A DNA stretch of 64,000 bases, taken from positions 1 through 64,000 of the forward strand of contig JASBUC010000021.1 of the NCBI GenBank assembly GCA_030148065.1. The letters are read 5' to 3'. How positions within the stretch are numbered: the first letter of the stretch is position 1; every line of letters begins with the position of its first letter. Below, in pieces: positions 62,771 to 64,000 of this stretch. Below the pieces are notes generated by a model that searched no databases, was not told the origin of the DNA, and saw nothing but the letters and a program-made list of their open reading frames with translations. This stretch comes from Legionellaceae bacterium. GTDB lineage: Bacteria > Pseudomonadota > Gammaproteobacteria > Legionellales > Legionellaceae. The position numbers were made by a program, and so were the translations under genes.

Positions 62771-64000
62771 GTGCCTAAGAATATTTTTTACGCTCAATCT
62801 GGCGGTGTCACCTCGGTTATTAATGCCACTGCTTGTGGCGTCATTGAAACAGCAAGAGCACACCCAGAACACTTTTCCAACGTCCTTGCCGGCAAAAACG
62901 GCATTTTGGGGGCCCTAAACGAAGAATTGATTGATACCTTTGCCGAATGCGAAGAAAACATCGCCAAATTAAAGTACACACCCTCTGGCGCCTTTGGATC
63001 TTGTCGCTACAAATTAAAAGGCCTGGAAGAAAACAGAACCGAATATGAACAATTAATCAAAGTCTTTAAAGCCCATAACATTGGCACCTTCTTCTACAAT
63101 GGCGGCGGTGACTCACAAGATACCTCTCATAAAGTAGAGTTGATGAGTCGAGAAATGAACTACCCGCTTACCTGCATTGGTCTGCCTAAAACCGTTGATA
63201 ACGACTTGCCCTTCACCGACAATTCTCCTGGCTTTGCCTCTGTTGCAAAATACGTAGCAACCTCCATTATGGAAGCAGGCCTTGATGTGCAATCAATGGC
63301 AGAGAGCTCAACCAAAGTCTTCATTATGGAAGTGATGGGACGGCACGCAGGCTGGATTGCAGCCAGCGCAGGCCTTGCCAGCAACAAAGCCACCGGCGCC
63401 CCTCACCTAATCCTCTTTCCAGAAATCACCTTTGAGCCAGAAAAATTCTTAGCTAAGGTGAAAGAAACGGTTGAGCGCGAAGGGTTCTGTGCCATTGTGG
63501 TCTCAGAAGGGGTTCGTGATAAGGCTGGAAAATTCTTAAGCGATACTGGCCTTACCGATGCTTTTGGACATGCGCAATTAGGCGGAGTTGCCCAAACCAT
63601 CGCAAGCCTAGTCAAAGACAAATTGCAATACAAATACCACTACGCCATCTGCGATTATTTACAAAGGGCTGCTCGCCACATCGCCTCAAAAGTTGACGTA
63701 GAGCAAGCCTATGAGCTTGGCCGACAAGCCGTGTTGCGCGCCATGCAAGGTAAAAGCGGCATGATGCTGACTCTTGAGCGTTGCAACCAAACGCCTTACC
63801 AGTGGCAAATAGGTGAAGCACCACTTGAAAAAGTTGCCAACGTTGAAAAAATGATGCCGAGAGAATACATCAGCGAAGACGGCTTTCAAATCACCCAAGC
63901 CTGCTTTGACTATTTAAGCCCTTTAATCGAAGGCGAGCTCCCCCCACAAATGAAAGAAGGACTACCCGATTATGTGGTGCTAAGGCACCAGCTAGTCAAA
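62771..64000 (+). CDS. PPi-dependent 6-phosphofructokinase, cut by the window end
   Basis: Phosphofructokinase that uses pyrophosphate. YAQSGGVTSVINA at the N-terminus, FYNGGGDSQDT (GGGDS at 111-115), and PKTVDNDLPF (139-148) in place of the PGTIDND of ATP enzymes, show the PPi-type. The reaction is near equilibrium and can run both ways, which suits organisms that feed on amino acids. The frame is open for 410 codons and runs past the window; only the last residues are missing. GTG start after AAAGGAATT. Confidence 0.92.
   Translation, partial: MPKNIFYAQSGGVTSVINATACGVIETARAHPEHFSNVLAGKNGILGALNEELIDTFAECEENIAKLKYTPSGAFGSCRYKLKGLEENRTEYEQLIKVFKAHNIGTFFYNGGGDSQDTSHKVELMSREMNYPLTCIGLPKTVDNDLPFTDNSPGFASVAKYVATSIMEAGLDVQSMAESSTKVFIMEVMGRHAGWIAASAGLASNKATGAPHLILFPEITFEPEKFLAKVKETVEREGFCAIVVSEGVRDKAGKFLSDTGLTDAFGHAQLGGVAQTIASLVKDKLQYKYHYAICDYLQRAARHIASKVDVEQAYELGRQAVLRAMQGKSGMMLTLERCNQTPYQWQIGEAPLEKVANVEKMMPREYISEDGFQITQACFDYLSPLIEGELPPQMKEGLPDYVVLRHQLVK

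Noticed and set aside
1-64000. tRNA or rRNA genes
   Set aside because: I looked for GGTTCGA-type T-loops and CCA-ended cloverleaves in intergenic gaps and for conserved rRNA stretches. The few GTTCGA matches lie inside coding genes.

Overview
This window looks like part of the chromosome of a moderately AT-rich gammaproteobacterium, most likely Legionellales-like (Legionella/Coxiella/Berkiella type). That is an inference. It rests on gammaproteobacterial housekeeping blocks (sdhCDAB-sucABCD; rsmB-fmt-def facing lysM-dprA-smg-topA), a PPi-dependent phosphofructokinase, and genes of the kind host-associated Legionellales carry: a double U-box protein, a eukaryotic-type Ser/Thr kinase ending in a CaaX box, a permuted NlpC/P60 protein, large orphan proteins and a PmrA-box-like site. 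No rRNA, tRNA, CRISPR array, transposase or integrase was recognised.

Layout. 0.1-3.7 kb: alpha/beta hydrolase, then the methionine importer metNIQ behind a SAM-II-like riboswitch. 3.7-9.5 kb: a 675-residue orphan, hslO (Hsp33), a small exported coiled-coil protein, a glutamine synthetase-like ligase and the U-box protein. 9.5-17.2 kb (minus strand): PBP4-type DacB with an extra C-terminal domain, an orphan parB, and a four-gene tripartite ABC efflux/secretion operon. 17.3-21.9 kb (plus): rhodanese, secB, gpsA, gpmI, envC-like. 22.1-31.7 kb (minus): sdhCDAB-sucABCD, the TCA segment from 2-oxoglutarate to fumarate. 31.9-34.2 kb: a prolyl aminopeptidase homologue that has lost its nucleophile serine, dtd and mlaA. 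34.2-37.8 kb: three unrecognised genes around a divergent promoter with a PmrA-box-like tandem repeat. 37.8-45.9 kb: trmL, rsmB, fmt, def, then lysM, dprA, smg, topA.

45.9-50.3 kb is an accessory island in which an unusual palindromic repeat recurs beside gene ends and separates unrelated, AT-rich genes (permuted NlpC/P60 protein, small exported protein, guanidino-modifying-enzyme homologue, small membrane protein). The arrangement is cassette-like but no recombinase is visible. 50.3-58 kb: a bPH2-domain membrane protein, dciA, the CaaX kinase, kynU, tryptophan 2,3-dioxygenase, sppA, an ATP-grasp protein and a possible GNAT protein. 58-64 kb: clpB behind a near-consensus heat-shock promoter, an unknown gene, mpl, and a PPi-dependent phosphofructokinase cut by the window end.

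The strongest leads for new biology are the palindromic repeat/cassette island (45.9-50.0 kb), the kinase with a C-terminal CaaX box, the double U-box protein, the possible PmrA-controlled gene set at 34.2-37.8 kb, and the SAM-II-like riboswitch with an inserted hairpin. All functional statements come from reading the sequence; no database search was run.
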